Positions 37,201-50,850 of a stretch of 64,000 nt of DNA are shown in pieces; the first letter of the stretch is position 1; every line of letters begins with the position of its first letter. Source of the stretch: Scortum barcoo. Its lineage: Eukaryota > Chordata > Actinopteri > Centrarchiformes > Terapontidae. The position numbers and the translations under genes were made by a program. The stretch lies in the NCBI GenBank assembly GCA_023238725.1, contig CM041553.1, positions 15,191,501 through 15,255,500 of the forward strand. Reading direction: 5' to 3'. The notes under the pieces were generated by a model. The model did no database searches. It was not told the DNA's origin and saw only the letters and a list, made by a program, of their open reading frames with translations.

Positions 37201-39639
37201 CAGCACGGCTGACTGCAGAATAGGCTGCTTTGCAGTGGTGTGCACATGTGCTTTACACATTGATCCTGCCAGTAAATCAATAGTGCCACATATTCACAAA
37301 CCTACATTTGCACTTGCGCGAACTGACACCTTTTTAAAATTGCATTTTAAAAATGTGTTAAGTTATAAAACCTGAAATAGTACACTCCTGGCCCACATTT
37401 CTTCCTGAATTAAGATTACACTATTTGAAATATGATATACTCTCCTCCTCATGTTATCTTGAGCTATGACATTTATTTTTAAAGCCTTACCAAGAAAGAT
37501 GCTGTAGTAGCTCTTAGTTGAAATAGTAACAGAAGGAGTACTTTATATTGGCCTTTTTCCTCCTCATTCATTTTCCCAGGTGCTACGATGTGGCATGAAA
37601 TAGATACGTCATACACAAAGCCATCTGATGAACAAACGCTGATTCCCATGTAACTTCAGTTCCCCCTCCAGCCTCCAGGTCTTGGCACGTGATTAGCTCC
37701 CAGGCACATTTTATTTAGCAAATGTTTCCTTTCTGTTTGCATGATCCAAATCCAAACCAGCTTCCAATTAAACAGGAAGCGGAGGTGAACAGTAAACAGA
37801 GCAAAGGGAAACATTATTATAGAAGGGAAATTAAAACATGGCATACAACATGTCAGTGGAGGAATTCTAAATGGCCTCAGTGCCGGGGCAGATTTCAGTT
37901 TCATGGAGGACTACAGAAAATGGATTATGTTGAACAAAAGTCAAATCGCCAAATTTTGGTCATTCAGTTTTCTTTCTTCTTCTACTCAGAAAATGTGAGA
38001 AGCCAAATCTATATCGTTGTTGTGTCCAGAATAACTTTGAATAAGAAATATTCGCTATGTGCTGCTCTTTTGTCATCTGGAAAGGGAATGTAGTGATATT
38101 CCTTTCCCCGTCGGTCTCTAAGCAGCCTGACCTAAGCCACTGTTGCTAAGCTCCATCTTTCCCTCCACTGAGTGGGAGGCACGTGACTCTCATTGAATAG
38201 GAATCTCAAATCCTTCTGAGTGAGGGATATTTTCTGTGATTCATGGCTTCAGTATAGGGATCTATAAACCCTTCACTGCATCTCCCATACCTCAGCAACT
38301 CATCAGGAAGTACAGAAAGTTTAAGGGATACAGAATGAGCTTTTGAATGTCTTCCGTGTTTTGTTGTAGTTTTCAAAATACATTCATTCGTAAATGGCAG
38401 ATCTTCAGGAATCATCAGTCGTGTTGCTTAATGTTTTACTGCACACAAACTGTATTTTTGGCTGTAAGATTGTTATTGGTTTGGAAGCTGGTATAGCAAA
38501 TGTTGCTGTTATCCCATCCAGGAGTCTCTATCCATTCAGACCCACAGCTAATATTAGACTATGAAACTTTTTTCAATATAAATACATATACGGACGCAAA
38601 CCAGTCCGATTGTCACAGTCTGTCTGCCTCGGAAACACACCAGCTGCTGCACTCGTACATTCCACTTGGGAAACCTAATATTGAGCCTGAGCCACTCGAA
38701 GCCCTCAGAAGTAGTTAGTGATGTCATTCAAAGCTTTTGGTTGGGTTACGCTTCTAAATGACATTCAGGACCAGCTGTCTGTCTTTGTGCTCCTTGTGTA
38801 GACAACAGGGGGCCATGGGGCCTAACCTTTTCAATGACAGCTCCTAGCAGCAAAACCGTCCATATCTGACAGCCATTTTAGAAGAGGGCAAGCAGCCATC
38901 TGAAGCAGTTGTTTAGATCACCGTGGTCCCCACTGAGGTTGCACTATAATGATGAAGCTTTGTAGGTCATGAGACAGGGGCATTGGTTGTTGGAATTCCT
39001 TCAGATATCGATCCAAGTTATCCTATTTTAGGCTCAAGAATTGAGCTTTATATGAAAAGCTACGAGTCTTCTATTTTAGTCCTGAAAGCAGACTTTCCGG
39101 ATTAGTCCTTTGACAAAAGGCTGCTCATTGTCACAGATGTGATTTAACTGGAACTGACTTACCATTATACATTTTGACACGAGTCTTATGCGGGGTAAAA
39201 TCATAGCATGGGGTCACTTTTGAAGGTTTGTAAAGGCATATTGACACGCATTGTTACACCCTTGTTTGGAAAGCAACATCTAGGTTGGTAAACAAATGGC
39301 AAAGTTTTTGTATGCATCTTTTTATCTTCACCTAGTTGATTTATTATCTTTTCACCCTTCTTGTTAAGAGAGATGATTTTTACTTTTCTGTATTTTTACT
39401 TTAAATTCTGGTCAAACCAAGTTTTCCCAACAAACAAATAATGTATATAAAAAGTCCAATTGAAAGCATCAGTGTGGACTAAATTGGCTTTTACCAGTTC
39501 TGTGCACATGTCTCAGGTGTTTTGCTTGATATCTTAGAAATATAGCAATTTTTCCATGTCCTCGAGCTGGGACTAGAAAGGGAGTTTATAGAAACAAGTG
39601 ACTCAACAGAAGAGAAAAGTTCATAGCCAGATTAATCTC

Positions 39640-40160
39640 CTAACTTGGCGCTACTGTGCAGCAGCTATGCGCTATCAAAAAGCGGCATCAACATAAGAAA
39701 AGGCCTCCTCTCAGTCTCGCCACGTCCTAGCGCAGAGATGCTGTTCTGGCTGCGCCTGCTAATTTCTTTTTTTTCTTTCTTTCTCTTTTTTTTTTTAATC
39801 CTTACTTCTCGTAGCGTAACTGGCGAAGACATTCAAGAAGATTGTCCAAGCGTAGGAGCGGCCCGGGCGAGAGGCGGGAAGAGATGCTATTCGCTTTGGG
39901 GGTGGTTACGTAACATCTCACTTGCCTCTCTCTCCGCGGAATGCCAGGATAGTGTTTGTAAACAGAGCGGCCATGTGCGTGCGCTCACGTGGAGGAAGCT
40001 TTTGAGTTGCTGCCCTCGCTGTCTCACCCCTGAGGTAAACCCTGACATCGATACATGCTCACAGGGCCAGCAACACTCCCTCCGGCCCTGTGCCACTCAA
40101 ACAGAGCCTTATCGCTCTCACTCCATAATTATGCCTCAGTCCGGCTAACGGCGCGCAGCT
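39640..40160. promoter_or_regulatory. CpG-richer patch; candidate promoter or enhancer
   Basis: Local CpG density is raised (AGCGGCCCGGGCGAGAGGCG at about 39857-39876, CTCCGCGGAATG, GGCTAACGGCGCGCAGCTTCG at the right end). A perfect palindrome GTTACGTAAC (39905-39914) is a consensus site for PAR-bZIP/NFIL3 factors. The 167-codon frame across it shows no domain. It lies about 14.5 kb upstream of the TET2 coding start, on the correct side to hold a TET2 first exon. Confidence 0.35.
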
Positions 40161-43100
40161 TCGTGGAAAAAGGAGGCCACGAGTCCTATTTGGGATTCAC
40201 AGTTTATCGGATGTGGCAATTACTGATAACGCTCGTGTAGCTCTGACTCATAAAAACATTATTACTATTACACAATTCCAGTGATGACCAATAAACGGCT
40301 CCCAGGCCATAACTGCATCAAAGCCTCTTTAACAGGGTCGGGCCTTCATGGGACGGGAAGCCCAGATTCTTGTTGGCGTATGGGGTGGATCTGGTTTGGA
40401 AATTATTTAGAACTGATGGATTCTTTTTCATTGGACTTGAGCTCTTTTAATTTATATTCACAGAAGATAACCACAAAGCTCAGACTCTCAAACCCACGAT
40501 GTTTTGCAGTTGGTCCACACACAGAGAAGCGACCTTTTGGTGCATTCAGAAGGCTTCAGACCTCATCTGCACATAAAGCATGGATAAATGTCGGGTAAAT
40601 GATAAAAGTCACCAGATATTACCAGATAAAGTGGTGCGTGGCATGTGTTTAAACCCTGTTTGTCAAAACTCCACAGGAATGTCTGAGGCCAAAGCTTGTT
40701 TGACCTCATCCGGCAAATCCAGCTTTTTCTCTTTTGTCAACAAGAAAATTCTCACCACTGTGTATTATTGACGGCAAATTCTGCACAAATGTTTAAAAAT
40801 GTAAAAAAAATAAAACAGCTGCATTGTGGGACTGAGATTCTGTTGCAGAAACACCCAATTGTGGTGTGCTGCCTCTCCCTTGCTCTCAGAAAAAAACAAC
40901 CCCCAATAACAGACAAGAGGGAAATCAATATTGCAGAAATCAATACAACACTCAGTATCTCGCCATTTTGTCTCAGGCAAGCAGTTAAGCTATGACCAGT
41001 CAGGCAGCCAGTAGGTAGTGGAATCTAAAATGTCTAACCTGCCACTAGACCTGTTTCTCTGTGTCATTTGTGCAATGGCCCTTGGGTGGAAATATGATGC
41101 GTGGGCTGGACAGAAAGGGGTCAGAGGTTAGGGCTTGGGTGAGGGCTTGGGTATTATAAGTGACATAAAGGGGACCTACGGCCACAACGAAGGAGCAATC
41201 CAACCGCACGGCCTTATCTGTAGGTGTAGGATGGATGGGTGAAGCTGTTTGCATGTGATTGATCTACAGTATCTGGCCCTTCCCCCACTCAGCCCCCTGC
41301 AGGCCCATTAATGCTCTGGTGCCTTTTCAGCTGCTGATGCAACATCAGCCATGCAGGGGCTCATGAGAGCACCTCCAGTAAGACTCTCTGTGTTTATTTC
41401 TTAATTTTATAATGTGGCATTATTATGCAAGTCAAGATTAGCATTTAGAAATCCTTTGTACAGTGCGACTGAACACAAGGGGGAACCCAGATTGTGCAAC
41501 CACGCCATGACACCATTTATGTGCTTTCATTAACAAGCAATGAACTGGGTTAGATGCAATACATGCAAAACTCTGCAGTGGATATAGTGTGGGACGCAAT
41601 CTTTGATGTACTTTGGGACTATTTAAAAATAAACAGAGTAATCAGAAATGGACCACTCCATACACAAGATGCAGAGCTGCTTCGGTGTTGGCTAGTTTGA
41701 GCAGCTCAAAAAAAGAATGTAACGTATGCACATACACGAACACAAAAGCGTAGATCACCTGATCTCATGCAGTCACAACATACTTTAGGAATACTATGGA
41801 GAACAGCCCTGCTTAAGCGCACGTGTTGACACTACACAGTCAATGACCATGCTTGCCGTATCAAAACACAGCCGTGCCATTGCGTCAGAGGGGGTCCACC
41901 ACCATTGTCGGTGTGAACGTTACCTGACAGCTCACCAGAACTAAAAATGGAATTCGCTTCCACCACGGATAGTTTCAGAGGTGAGTGTGTGTACTGGTAG
42001 CGTAAGGGGCTGCACGCCCTGCAGAGGCAATCGCAGAAATGCAGCATGTAAATACAAATATTTTCAAACAGGCACTTAATTCAGGAGGGGAAAGGGAGTG
42101 TTTGGCTGTTGGAGAATAGTGTTCCCCTTTGTCTGTCATCAGCTGTCAAGAGCTGATTGGTGAGGTGATTGTTTTGTAGTCTCTTGACAAGCAACTGACT
42201 TTTTTTTTTACTTCACTGCCCCTTCACCCTCTTTACAACCCCTTTCATCCGCGCATTTCAGTGTAAATATCTCCATTTTCACTTCGACAGTCTTCACTCG
42301 AAGCTTTAAAATCAGAAAACTAGGAACTCCAGGACCAGTTGACGCTAACCTCAGTTCCTGCATTGCTCCTGCAGACTGCCTACAGTGTTGAACCACGATG
42401 CCTAATTAAAGGTTCGTCATTATTCTCCACCTTGCAGGCATGCCTTTCCTCTGCGTTTTCACCTGAGGCCATACTGTGACATTACGACTGTAGTCAGTAG
42501 AATACATGAGCGCAATACACAAACCTGTGGGAGATGATGGCCCATGCAGATGTTAATCAAAGTACCACTTAGTGAATTCAAGAAAAAAAAAACTAACAAC
42601 TAATTAGCTATTTGTTTGAGATTAGACCTGACGCCTGATAACAAATGTGAATTTACATATTGTCATTATGTACTTAATAAGAGTATTTCTAAAAAAAACA
42701 ACCAAAAAAGTGAATACAAACAGAAAAAAAACAAACTTCCAGGGTATGCAAGCGATTATCTCACTGTTATCTCACCACTGTAGTTTATTGCTCTGTCTAG
42801 TATTAGGTCACCGTTATTCTACACTGATTCTCTTAAAAAATGATTGCAGTTTGCACACAGACCCACAGAAAAAACAAAGACACACATTCCTCTTTGTACT
42901 GTCAATAATCTACTCGTCAATAGCTCTGTTTCCTCAAGAACACAGCAGTCTGAACACTGTGACCTTTAACTGCTTGTGCTGCATTTTTAAATATGCAGTT
43001 TTTCAAGTTACCTTTGGTATGTGTTTTTTTCTAAATAAGTTTGCTGAACTTGTTTTAAGAAATATGTTTGTTGCTGATGTTTGTGGCAGCAACCCCTAGT

Positions 43101-44224
43101 TTAGCCTGTAGTAGAAAAAAAGAAAAAAAAAAGAGGAAAAACCTGCTCCAGAATTACCATTCTTGTTCCCCCAGTTAATGGTGCGGTAGGATAGAGTTTC
43201 CTTTCCTTCTGAGCTTTCTGACCTTGTCTGCCTTCACTACACTCTGCCACCACAGTCCTCTCCTCCTTTGCTTCTCCTCGGGATTTGCCTTTGTGTCTGC
43301 TTGTCATTCAGTGGTGAAAGCAATGAAAGCTGATTAACAGAGATACACAAAGCCAGAAGCTATTCCAGCTCTACTGCTGTGCAGACACTATGCACTGCTG
43401 GACACGACCAGGTTGGACTTTTACTCCTTTACATACAGTCTCTTTACTTAACAGCTCAAACAAAAACATACATAGCCATGGGTATGAAAAGGAGAAGAGT
43501 CATTTGGTAACACTGTCTGCATTTAAACATAATAAAAAAGTCACAATTTTGTTATAGCTGTTAATTACTCATTAATATAAAAAATATGTTTTCCCTCTTA
43601 AAACAAATACACTCAGTCAAAAACACACATATTACACATTCAAACAGACTTTAAATGATGTGTGCCCAATAAAAAAAAAGCAAGGTTGAAATGTTTCATG
43701 TTGAAAAATAGAGAGCTTTATACAGGCATCTGAATTATGCTTTAAGAAAAAAAAAACTCCTGAACAAGCAGTCTAAGTACACCATTTTTTATGATGCATT
43801 CAAAAGCAGCAAGAATGTTGAGTGAGCACTGAACAAACAGGAAAACACAAGAAGGTATCTCTCAGCTTCAGATGGCCAAAAAAAAAAAAAGGAAAGAAAA
43901 TCGTCAGCCATGTTGGAGTAGCTTTATCTAATATCCCCTCCTTATTATGTTGGCTCTTGCTTTTACGGTGGGGGACATTTGCCATACCTCGCCTGATCCA
44001 AAAACCACCACCAAAAATACACCCAAGGCTGAAGGGGGAAAAGGGTAAGCAGAGCATTAACACACTAAGCAGAGACTCACCTCCGTTTTACGTCCCTCCA
44101 CTTTGTAGAAATTCCAACAAACCGTCTGGATCTCCTCTTTAACAAATCCTAAAGGGCAGCCATCTTGCCTCCTTCTGTTCTTCTGTGAAACACACTATCC
44201 TCCACATCAATATTCATGGAAACC

Positions 44225-44360
44225 AGTCTGACGTCAGCTCTCATCATCAGGAGAAGCCCGGGTGTCGCTGTTTGCCGGCCTGAGAGGCACGCTCATATGT
44301 GGCTCTGGTGCGAGGCAGCCGAGGCGCAGGGCGGACGAAAATGGGGCTGCAGGTCAGGAT
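44225..44360. promoter_or_regulatory. CpG-richer patch with a full CRE; candidate promoter
   Basis: A CRE palindrome TGACGTCA (44229-44236) is followed by CpG-dense DNA (CCCGGGTGTCGC, GTGCGAGGCAGCCGAGGCGC, GGGCGGACG). CRE plus CpG is a common promoter pattern. Orientation and transcription start are unknown. It is an alternative site for a TET2 5' exon. Confidence 0.35.
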
Positions 44361-46439
44361 GGGAAGAGCCTTGCTTCGCTGGCAGACTCAAATAATCACA
44401 AAATCACTTTCCTGCTGAGTCCTTCCCACACAAAGAGACAGGTTTTCTTTCCCTCCTCTGCTCCCTCCTTTTTTTTTTTTTTCTTCTTCCCTCAGCCGCA
44501 CACAATAGTGAACACTCTGGCTGCCCTCAAGCACTGGAGTGGATTTAGTGAGCAGGATAGGACTCCACCCCCGGTGCACTTTATGTTGAATATTGCACTG
44601 GTCTCAACTGTCTGTCTGATGCCTCCACCCCCTTCCTTTTCTTAGACAGGAAGCCGAATGACTCAGGGTTTTTCCCTCCCTTTTCACCCCTCTATCTTGA
44701 CTTCCTTCTTTCATTTTCTTTCTTTCTCTGTCATTGGTTACTGAAGTTCCCCTTTGGTGTGATAACCCTCATTTTTGAGCGCATCAGGGCAGTGGTCATG
44801 GGCAGCCAGTTTGGAGCCCGACCAATTGAGCAACACGCTCATCTCCAACGGCCGTGTCTTATTTTGGCGTGCCTCGGTCTGGCCGGCCGGCTAATTTTTA
44901 GAGTGCAGTGTAAGACAACTCTCCAGCCTGCATAGGGGCCGCATTCTTTTCTTCATGTGTCTGCCAAGACCCACCTCCTGATGACACTGGCCACGTGGGC
45001 TTGAGAGAGATAGAGAGAGCAGTGTGCAAGAGAAAAAAAGGGGGTTGAGTGGTGATTTAAAAGACAAAGTCAGCCATGGAAGGTTACTGAAATAACACGT
45101 GTAAGAATGTGGTGTAATAGGGCAAGTGCTGAAACTTCAGCTGTGGTTTTGGTTGTGGGTTTCTGTGTCTGTTCAGTCTTTGCACAGCACGCAACAATGT
45201 GTTTGATGTTCACATCTTTGATTTTAGAGCTCATAAACATAATTTAAAAAACAGTCGCATGCCAGCAATAAAACTGGGGAAGCAGTAGCTTTTAGTATTT
45301 GCCAGTGGCAGAAAAAGCTGCATCACTCTTTAACATGTAGTAGTGCAGCTTTTACCACCCTGCTCAATATTCACTGTGCTGTTTTATTCCTCTTTTACTT
45401 AACTAACAGGTGGGTCTTGTCTGAAAATAATCTGCTCTTAGCTGCAGATCAGGCTTAAAAGGAGACCCCACCTCTTTCCCAGCAGCCCCTGCCTTGCTGC
45501 AGTGACATTTGTTGACTCAATAGTTTCATGCTCAGAGCAGAAAAGGAGATTTGTTTTAACACAGAATGGGGGAGGGGAAGAGGCAAGAGGAAGGAGGAGT
45601 CACACTAGCTGCAACACAGATCCTGTTGAGGCAAAATAGACCACTTCTACATGAAGTCTGGCTTCTTTCTTCACCCAGCTCGGTTTGTTTCTCAGGCTGA
45701 TGTTGAGCTGCTAAGGTTCAAATGGCTTCTGGCCTCATTACACATCTGCAATCAAGTCAAATTGTGTCATTTTTGCTGCCTGTGGCAGTAGTTCACCAGT
45801 CAACCTTTAGCAGTGAACCTGTACAAAATGTCCAAATAATCAGGGACACTCGCTTTTTTTTAACAGGCACTTTTTGAAGGTGAATCCACATCCTTCTTGA
45901 TTTCCCCTTTAAATAAAAAGTGGTCACAAAAATATAAATGAAAACAAACCATGGGCAATAGAAGGGTTTTTTAAGCTTTGAGATGTTTATTGTCTAAAAA
46001 GAGCTGCAAATAAATATCAGAAAAAAGTCCTTAATGTTTGTAGATACATGCACCACTATGATGCACAGCTTTTCTTAAGCATCATTTATATAGCGCTGTA
46101 TTTTAGTGTGATTTAAATGAAGGAATTGCCATTTGCACCATGTTAAAGCAACTGAGCAGATATCAGTAAGTGGTCTCTCAGCTCTATTTCTGGGTGATAA
46201 GATGTTGACTGAATTTTTCTGGACTTTCCAGGAGACTGCGTGACAGTGGGGTGTTTATGCTCGTCTTTTGTTGGTAATCCTTGTTTGCATAGGCTAATGC
46301 GATGTGAACTGCAGCCAGCCCGGCTCATGGTCAGGGAGCCTGCATGCCTCAAGACTTGAATCCCCAGACGAGTTGTGAAGATCTTAGTAGTGAAGTGAAT
46401 GAAAAGCCCCCTGTTTCACCCCCTCTCATCAACTGCCAT

Positions 46440-46600
46440 CAAAGCGCCCCTGAGCAAGGCAGTAAACCTAGCACTGCTGCAATGAAGTGTCCCAGTGATC
46501 AGTGCTGCGGGGCTTTCAGTGGTTGTTTGGACTGGACCGCTTCCTTCCATTGCCCCGCTCCCCCGGGCCGCTGCTGTAAACAAGAAAGTGCCCTCAGTCA
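46440..46600 (+). repeat. Possible interspersed repeat fragment
   Basis: GCGCCCCTGAGCAAGGCAGT, and later CCATTGCCCCGCTCCCCCGG with GCCGCTGCTGT, resemble the two halves of a widespread fish repeat with a GAGCAAGGCA core. Here they are separated by unrelated-looking DNA. The match is partial. Confidence 0.3.
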
Positions 46601-49600
46601 ACTTGTCTGGTGAAATAACATTTAAAATACGCAAGTGTTTTTAACTGTTGTCCATATTAAACATCTCTGTGTTCAGGTAGTTGCATCAAGGTTCAAAATA
46701 CAGGTAACTTTTAATATTCTCAGGCTACGAGCTTGTTTTTCCTTGTCTGAATTAGTTTATTTATTCAACCATACATTTGCAGGGGCTTGATTTGCAGCCA
46801 CGGCACTCTGCTGTGAGTATGTCTATCACTGCTTATCTAGCACGCAACTCTAAAACAGCCACACTGACTTTTGAAATGTGTATTGCCAGCGGTGAGGCAG
46901 GAGAGCTCCTTGCTGGCCCTGAACGCTACTGTAACTCGTAAATTGGAGATTATCTGGTCTTTCCTCTCACCTTGTCACATTTCAAAGGACTTCAGGCATG
47001 TGCCGTCACCTCATCTGTAAACACAGAGCTGTGGCCTCATGCTGACCCGGGGTCATCAAAATTTAGGCACACTTGTCACTTGACTGATTTCACACCTTAA
47101 GATGCCTATGAGCATTAGTGAGGGATCTTAACTTTTCGTGTGGGCCTGGTGCTCTGATTTATGCCAAACAAAACAAAGGCGGGATCCTCCTGGCTTCCTC
47201 AGGTCAAAGATCTGGGCCTCTGGTCTTAAGATCTCAGTGTCACTATAAGTCACAGTGTGGTTTATAGTTCTACTCCCTAAACAGGCTAGTTCTTTCACGT
47301 AAAACTGTGGCTTTTAAAGCAAGAGTTATCATTCTCAAGCTGCGTGTCGAAACCGCAGAGTGAAATGAGTCATACTTTTCAACGTTTTACTCGCCGTTTA
47401 AAGAAAAATGTAACTGACAAAAGTCAGGAAGGCTACTGAATAATAAAGCCAACTTACTGTTTAATGTTGTATTTCCCGACACTGTGTAGGTGCACATGGC
47501 TGCTCACTGATCTGGCTGATATTAGAGGGTTAAACTGTTGTTTAAAACCTTTTCTGTGAAGTAACTCTCCTTTTACAGACCTTAAATTTGAGATCTTTAT
47601 AGAAAAATGTAGCTTCTTTGTAACCTTAACCTTAAGCTAGATTACTTAAATACAATCCTATAAAGTGAGTATTTTTGTTTTTTTGTTGGTTTTTTGGCAT
47701 TTTTCTCCTCAAAATTTAAATAGAGACACAATCCTTTTTTTTTTTTTTTTTTCATTTGAAGACCTCTGGTACCAACATTGTTCTTGGTTGGTTTTATATT
47801 TTACCTTCAAAGTGTGTCTCATCCATTTTTCATTTTGGCTTGTATCAGTGCTTTTGACCACAAAAACAAAATTGTTTCCAAAACTATTGTTTTCATTTTG
47901 ATGTGAACAAGGAAAACACATAAGACTGTCATGTGATCTTAATCAAGTGGCTTGCACATGCCCATTTCAAGAGACTTGCTTGTCTATTATTTTCTCCGTT
48001 CAGTGTGATCACTTTAAAGAAAGAAAAATGCAACCTAAAAAAATTCTTATATGGAGTGAAAGCACATACGTAAACTCACTTTGCTGCCTGGATACGTTTT
48101 TTTTATATTTGGTGTGAATCAATTGGTGCTAAATAAGGTGGAGACTTAAATCAGTGGAGACTGATTTGTGATGAAAGCTCTGATTTACAGCTTTCTTAAC
48201 ATTGGTCTGAAAAGTAGGAGAAAAGGGTGACATCTGAGGCGCGACGGAGCTGCTAGGGCTCATCGTGAAGCTGAGAAAACTAGCACTTCTCACAAGCACC
48301 AGTGGTATTAGCACACATCTCACCTGGGGCAATCTAAACACACACACACGCACACACACAAGCTCTTTATGTAGGGTAATAACTAGGTATCCTCTGCTTG
48401 GGCCAATACACAAGCGAGTGACCACAGGATTCCCCCCCTAACAAGACGTCACCCACTGCTGCCCCTCCTCCTGTAGTTATCTTAAAAGACAAGGGAGAGT
48501 CATTAGTGTGGGTCTCACATTGCCTAATTGTTTAAGCCCCAACAGGAGGTCCAGGGCAGGCTCGTGGGGACGGGGGTGTAAAGAAAGAGAGCGAGAGTAA
48601 CCGGAGAACTGATTTTATATTATTGTGCTTCAAAAGGCACCAAATTAAAACATTTTTGTACTGTACATTTTCTGCACAGTACTTTGCTCCCCACTGCCCA
48701 TCTCTCTGCGGCATGTTTCCCATCTAACTATCGACAGAGTTTCTCCCCGGCCACAGCAGGGTTGGACGAGGCCAATCATGGCCTGCTGCTGTTCCCGTGG
48801 CGACCAACTGCTCCTGAGAGGTTTAAGAGCCGGTTCCCGCATTCAGCCTGCAGGTGCTTCCATCCTCCTCCTTTACACACCGCCCCCCAGCTGAATCCTC
48901 TGCAGGCACGACCCTTTATTAAAAGCAGGGAAGCCCTTTTTTTACCAGCTGTGCGATACAAGCCTCTCACCCACTTCTCCGACCCTCCATTGCTGAGGGG
49001 AATCAGCGGTTGGGCGCCCACTCGTTTGGTTCTCTCCCGTGAGGCTGTTTCTGCTTTTGGTGCAGGTTGAAGCTACTTTTCCTGCAGCCAAAAGAGGACA
49101 GTAAACAGCAAAAACTCTAAATGGAAATGTGAAGGGAAAACTTAAAACATATAAAGAAATTGTCACGAACTGGTCATGATAATCAACAGAAGGCGCAGCA
49201 GAAATTATCCTTGTTTATTTTAAATATATGTCCCGAAAGCTGTCACATATTTCATTAAATGTTTAATAAAATATTAAAAATTCCCAGGCTTATCAGGATT
49301 ATTAGTGTCTAGTTGACAGACTGCATGCTCTTAAAGCTCTTTAAGCCCCAGTATTTGTTAACCGTGCTCTCTGGTGGGCGGCATGGAGCAGATGATGACC
49401 CCTGCTGGTGAAGCATGATGACCTACAATGCATCTGATCCTGCTGTTGAAAGAGACAGCATACTGCAGTGTGAGGGGGCTCACAGTTTCCTGGACACTCA
49501 TATTAAAACGTATCGTGACACCCCATTGCCGCTTTGAATTTCACAAGAAGTCCACGTGTTTCCTTAATTCTACCGTAACGTTTGAGCTTTCATTTATATA

Positions 49601-49606
49601 TATTTA

Positions 49607-49820
49607 CAGTCATGTGAAAAAATGAGGACACCCCATTAAATAGTCAACACTTTATTAAAAAATGTTCACATAACAATGTCCAATCTTGTTTTGATTTATT
49701 TCTGGAAAATAAAGTGATTTAATTGTAATTAAACAACATAAATTAACATATTTTTACTCATCAAACAAAAGATATGAACAACAATGCATATTTTAATGGA
49801 GGAAAAAATTAGGACACCCC
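49607..49820 (+). repeat. Left terminal inverted repeat of the Tc1-type element
   Basis: This pairs with 50851-51062 in reverse complement over nearly its whole length. The outer direct repeat lies at about 49614-49635 and the inner one at about 49798-49820; both end AGGACACCCC. Confidence 0.9.
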
Positions 49821-49985
49821 CACATATTTTCCCACTTAAAATGGCTATAATCATACACAGGTGTATCAGATCAGGTGCACATGATCAGAACATCGTTACC
49901 CAGCATTTTGAAGGAGGCTTGCCCTATTTAAACCTCAGACATTTAGTTTGGTGTGCCCCTGTCTGTTGAAGTGAGAGTGAGCACC

Positions 49986-50838
49986 ATGGTGAGATCCACA
50001 AGAGCTGTCTGAGGCCCTCAGAAAAAAAAAAAGATTGTGGCTGCTTATGAGTCTGGTAAGGGATTTAAAAAGATATCAAAAGAATTTGACATCAGCCATT
50101 CCACCATCCGGAAAATTGTTTACAAGTGGAGGACATTCAAAACAACTGCCACCATGCCCAGGTCTGGCCGTCCAAGCAAGTTCACCCCCAGAGCAGACCG
50201 CAAGATGCTAAAAGAAGTCATCAAAAGTCCTAAAATATCATCACGGGACCTACAGCAGGCTCTCGCTACTGTCGATGTGAAAGTGCATGACTCTACTATC
50301 AGAAAGAGACTACACAAGTTTGACTTTAATGGGAGGTGTGCAAGGAGGAAACCTTTGCTCTCTAAAAAGAACATTAAGGCCAGACTGAAGTTTGCCAGAG
50401 AGAACATAGACAAAGACCAGGTCTTCTGGAATAATGTTCTTTGGACAGATGAGTCTAAAGTTGAATTATCTTGGACACCAGAACAGAAGACATGTTTGGC
50501 GTAAACCAAATACAGCATTCCAGGGAAAGAACCTCATACCAACTGTGAAGCATGGAGGTGGAAGTGTCATGGTTTGGGGATGCTTTGCTGCAGCAGGACC
50601 TGGCCAGCTCACCATCATTGAATCCACCATGAATTCTACTGTGTATCAGAGGGTGCTTGAAGAACATGTGAAACCATCTGTAAAAAAATTAAAGCTGAAG
50701 CAGGAACTGGACACTGCAACATGACAATGACCCAAAACATACCAGTAAATCCACCAAGGACTGGCTGAAAACTAAGAAGTGGAGAGTCCTGGAATGGCCC
50801 AGTCAAAGCCCGGATCTTAATCCCATTGAGACACTAGT
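49986..50838 (+). pseudogene. Tc1-like transposase remnant
   Basis: The expected ATG at 49986 is followed by an in-frame TGA (50010-50012), and the frame only reopens near 50037. The surviving protein has a first helix-turn-helix (KGFKKISKEFDISHSTIRKI), a GRPSK minor-groove motif, and a second helix-turn-helix (KISSRDLQQAL). The catalytic core follows with the first Asp in WTDES (about 50445-50459). A one-base insertion near 50470-50473 shifts the frame; the rest (HVWRKPNTAFQGK and GGGSVMVWGCF) reads in the next frame. The second Asp (about 50724-50732) and the catalytic Glu (NPIE, about 50819-50830) are still recognisable in another frame. The gene then breaks off and joins the right inverted repeat, so the C-terminal part is deleted. 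It cannot make an active enzyme. Confidence 0.9.
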
Positions 50839-50850
50839 TATTAGAGGGTA

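Larger units (their letters stand above)
34263..49604. other. Non-coding DNA upstream of TET2, part 2
   Basis: No coding exon can be defended here. The longest open frames (39645-40148, 42647-43099, 44262-44645) lack recognisable domains and contain low-complexity Phe or Lys runs. Two CpG-richer patches (about 39640-40160 and 44225-44360) and one possible repeat fragment (46440-46600) are listed separately. The rest is moderately AT-rich single-copy-looking DNA with scattered A/T homopolymers. Confidence 0.55.

Noticed and set aside
39645..40148. 167-codon plus-strand frame
   Set aside because: It has a Phe-rich run from a T tract and no domain. The open length is explained by the local GC-rich composition. 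I kept the region as a possible regulatory patch only.
42647..43099. 150-codon plus-strand frame
   Set aside because: The translation is low-complexity Lys/Leu/Phe text with no recognisable motif, and there are no splice or promoter signals.
50120..50667. Minus-strand frames of 132 and 70 codons
   Set aside because: They are antisense to the transposase remnant and have no independent support.
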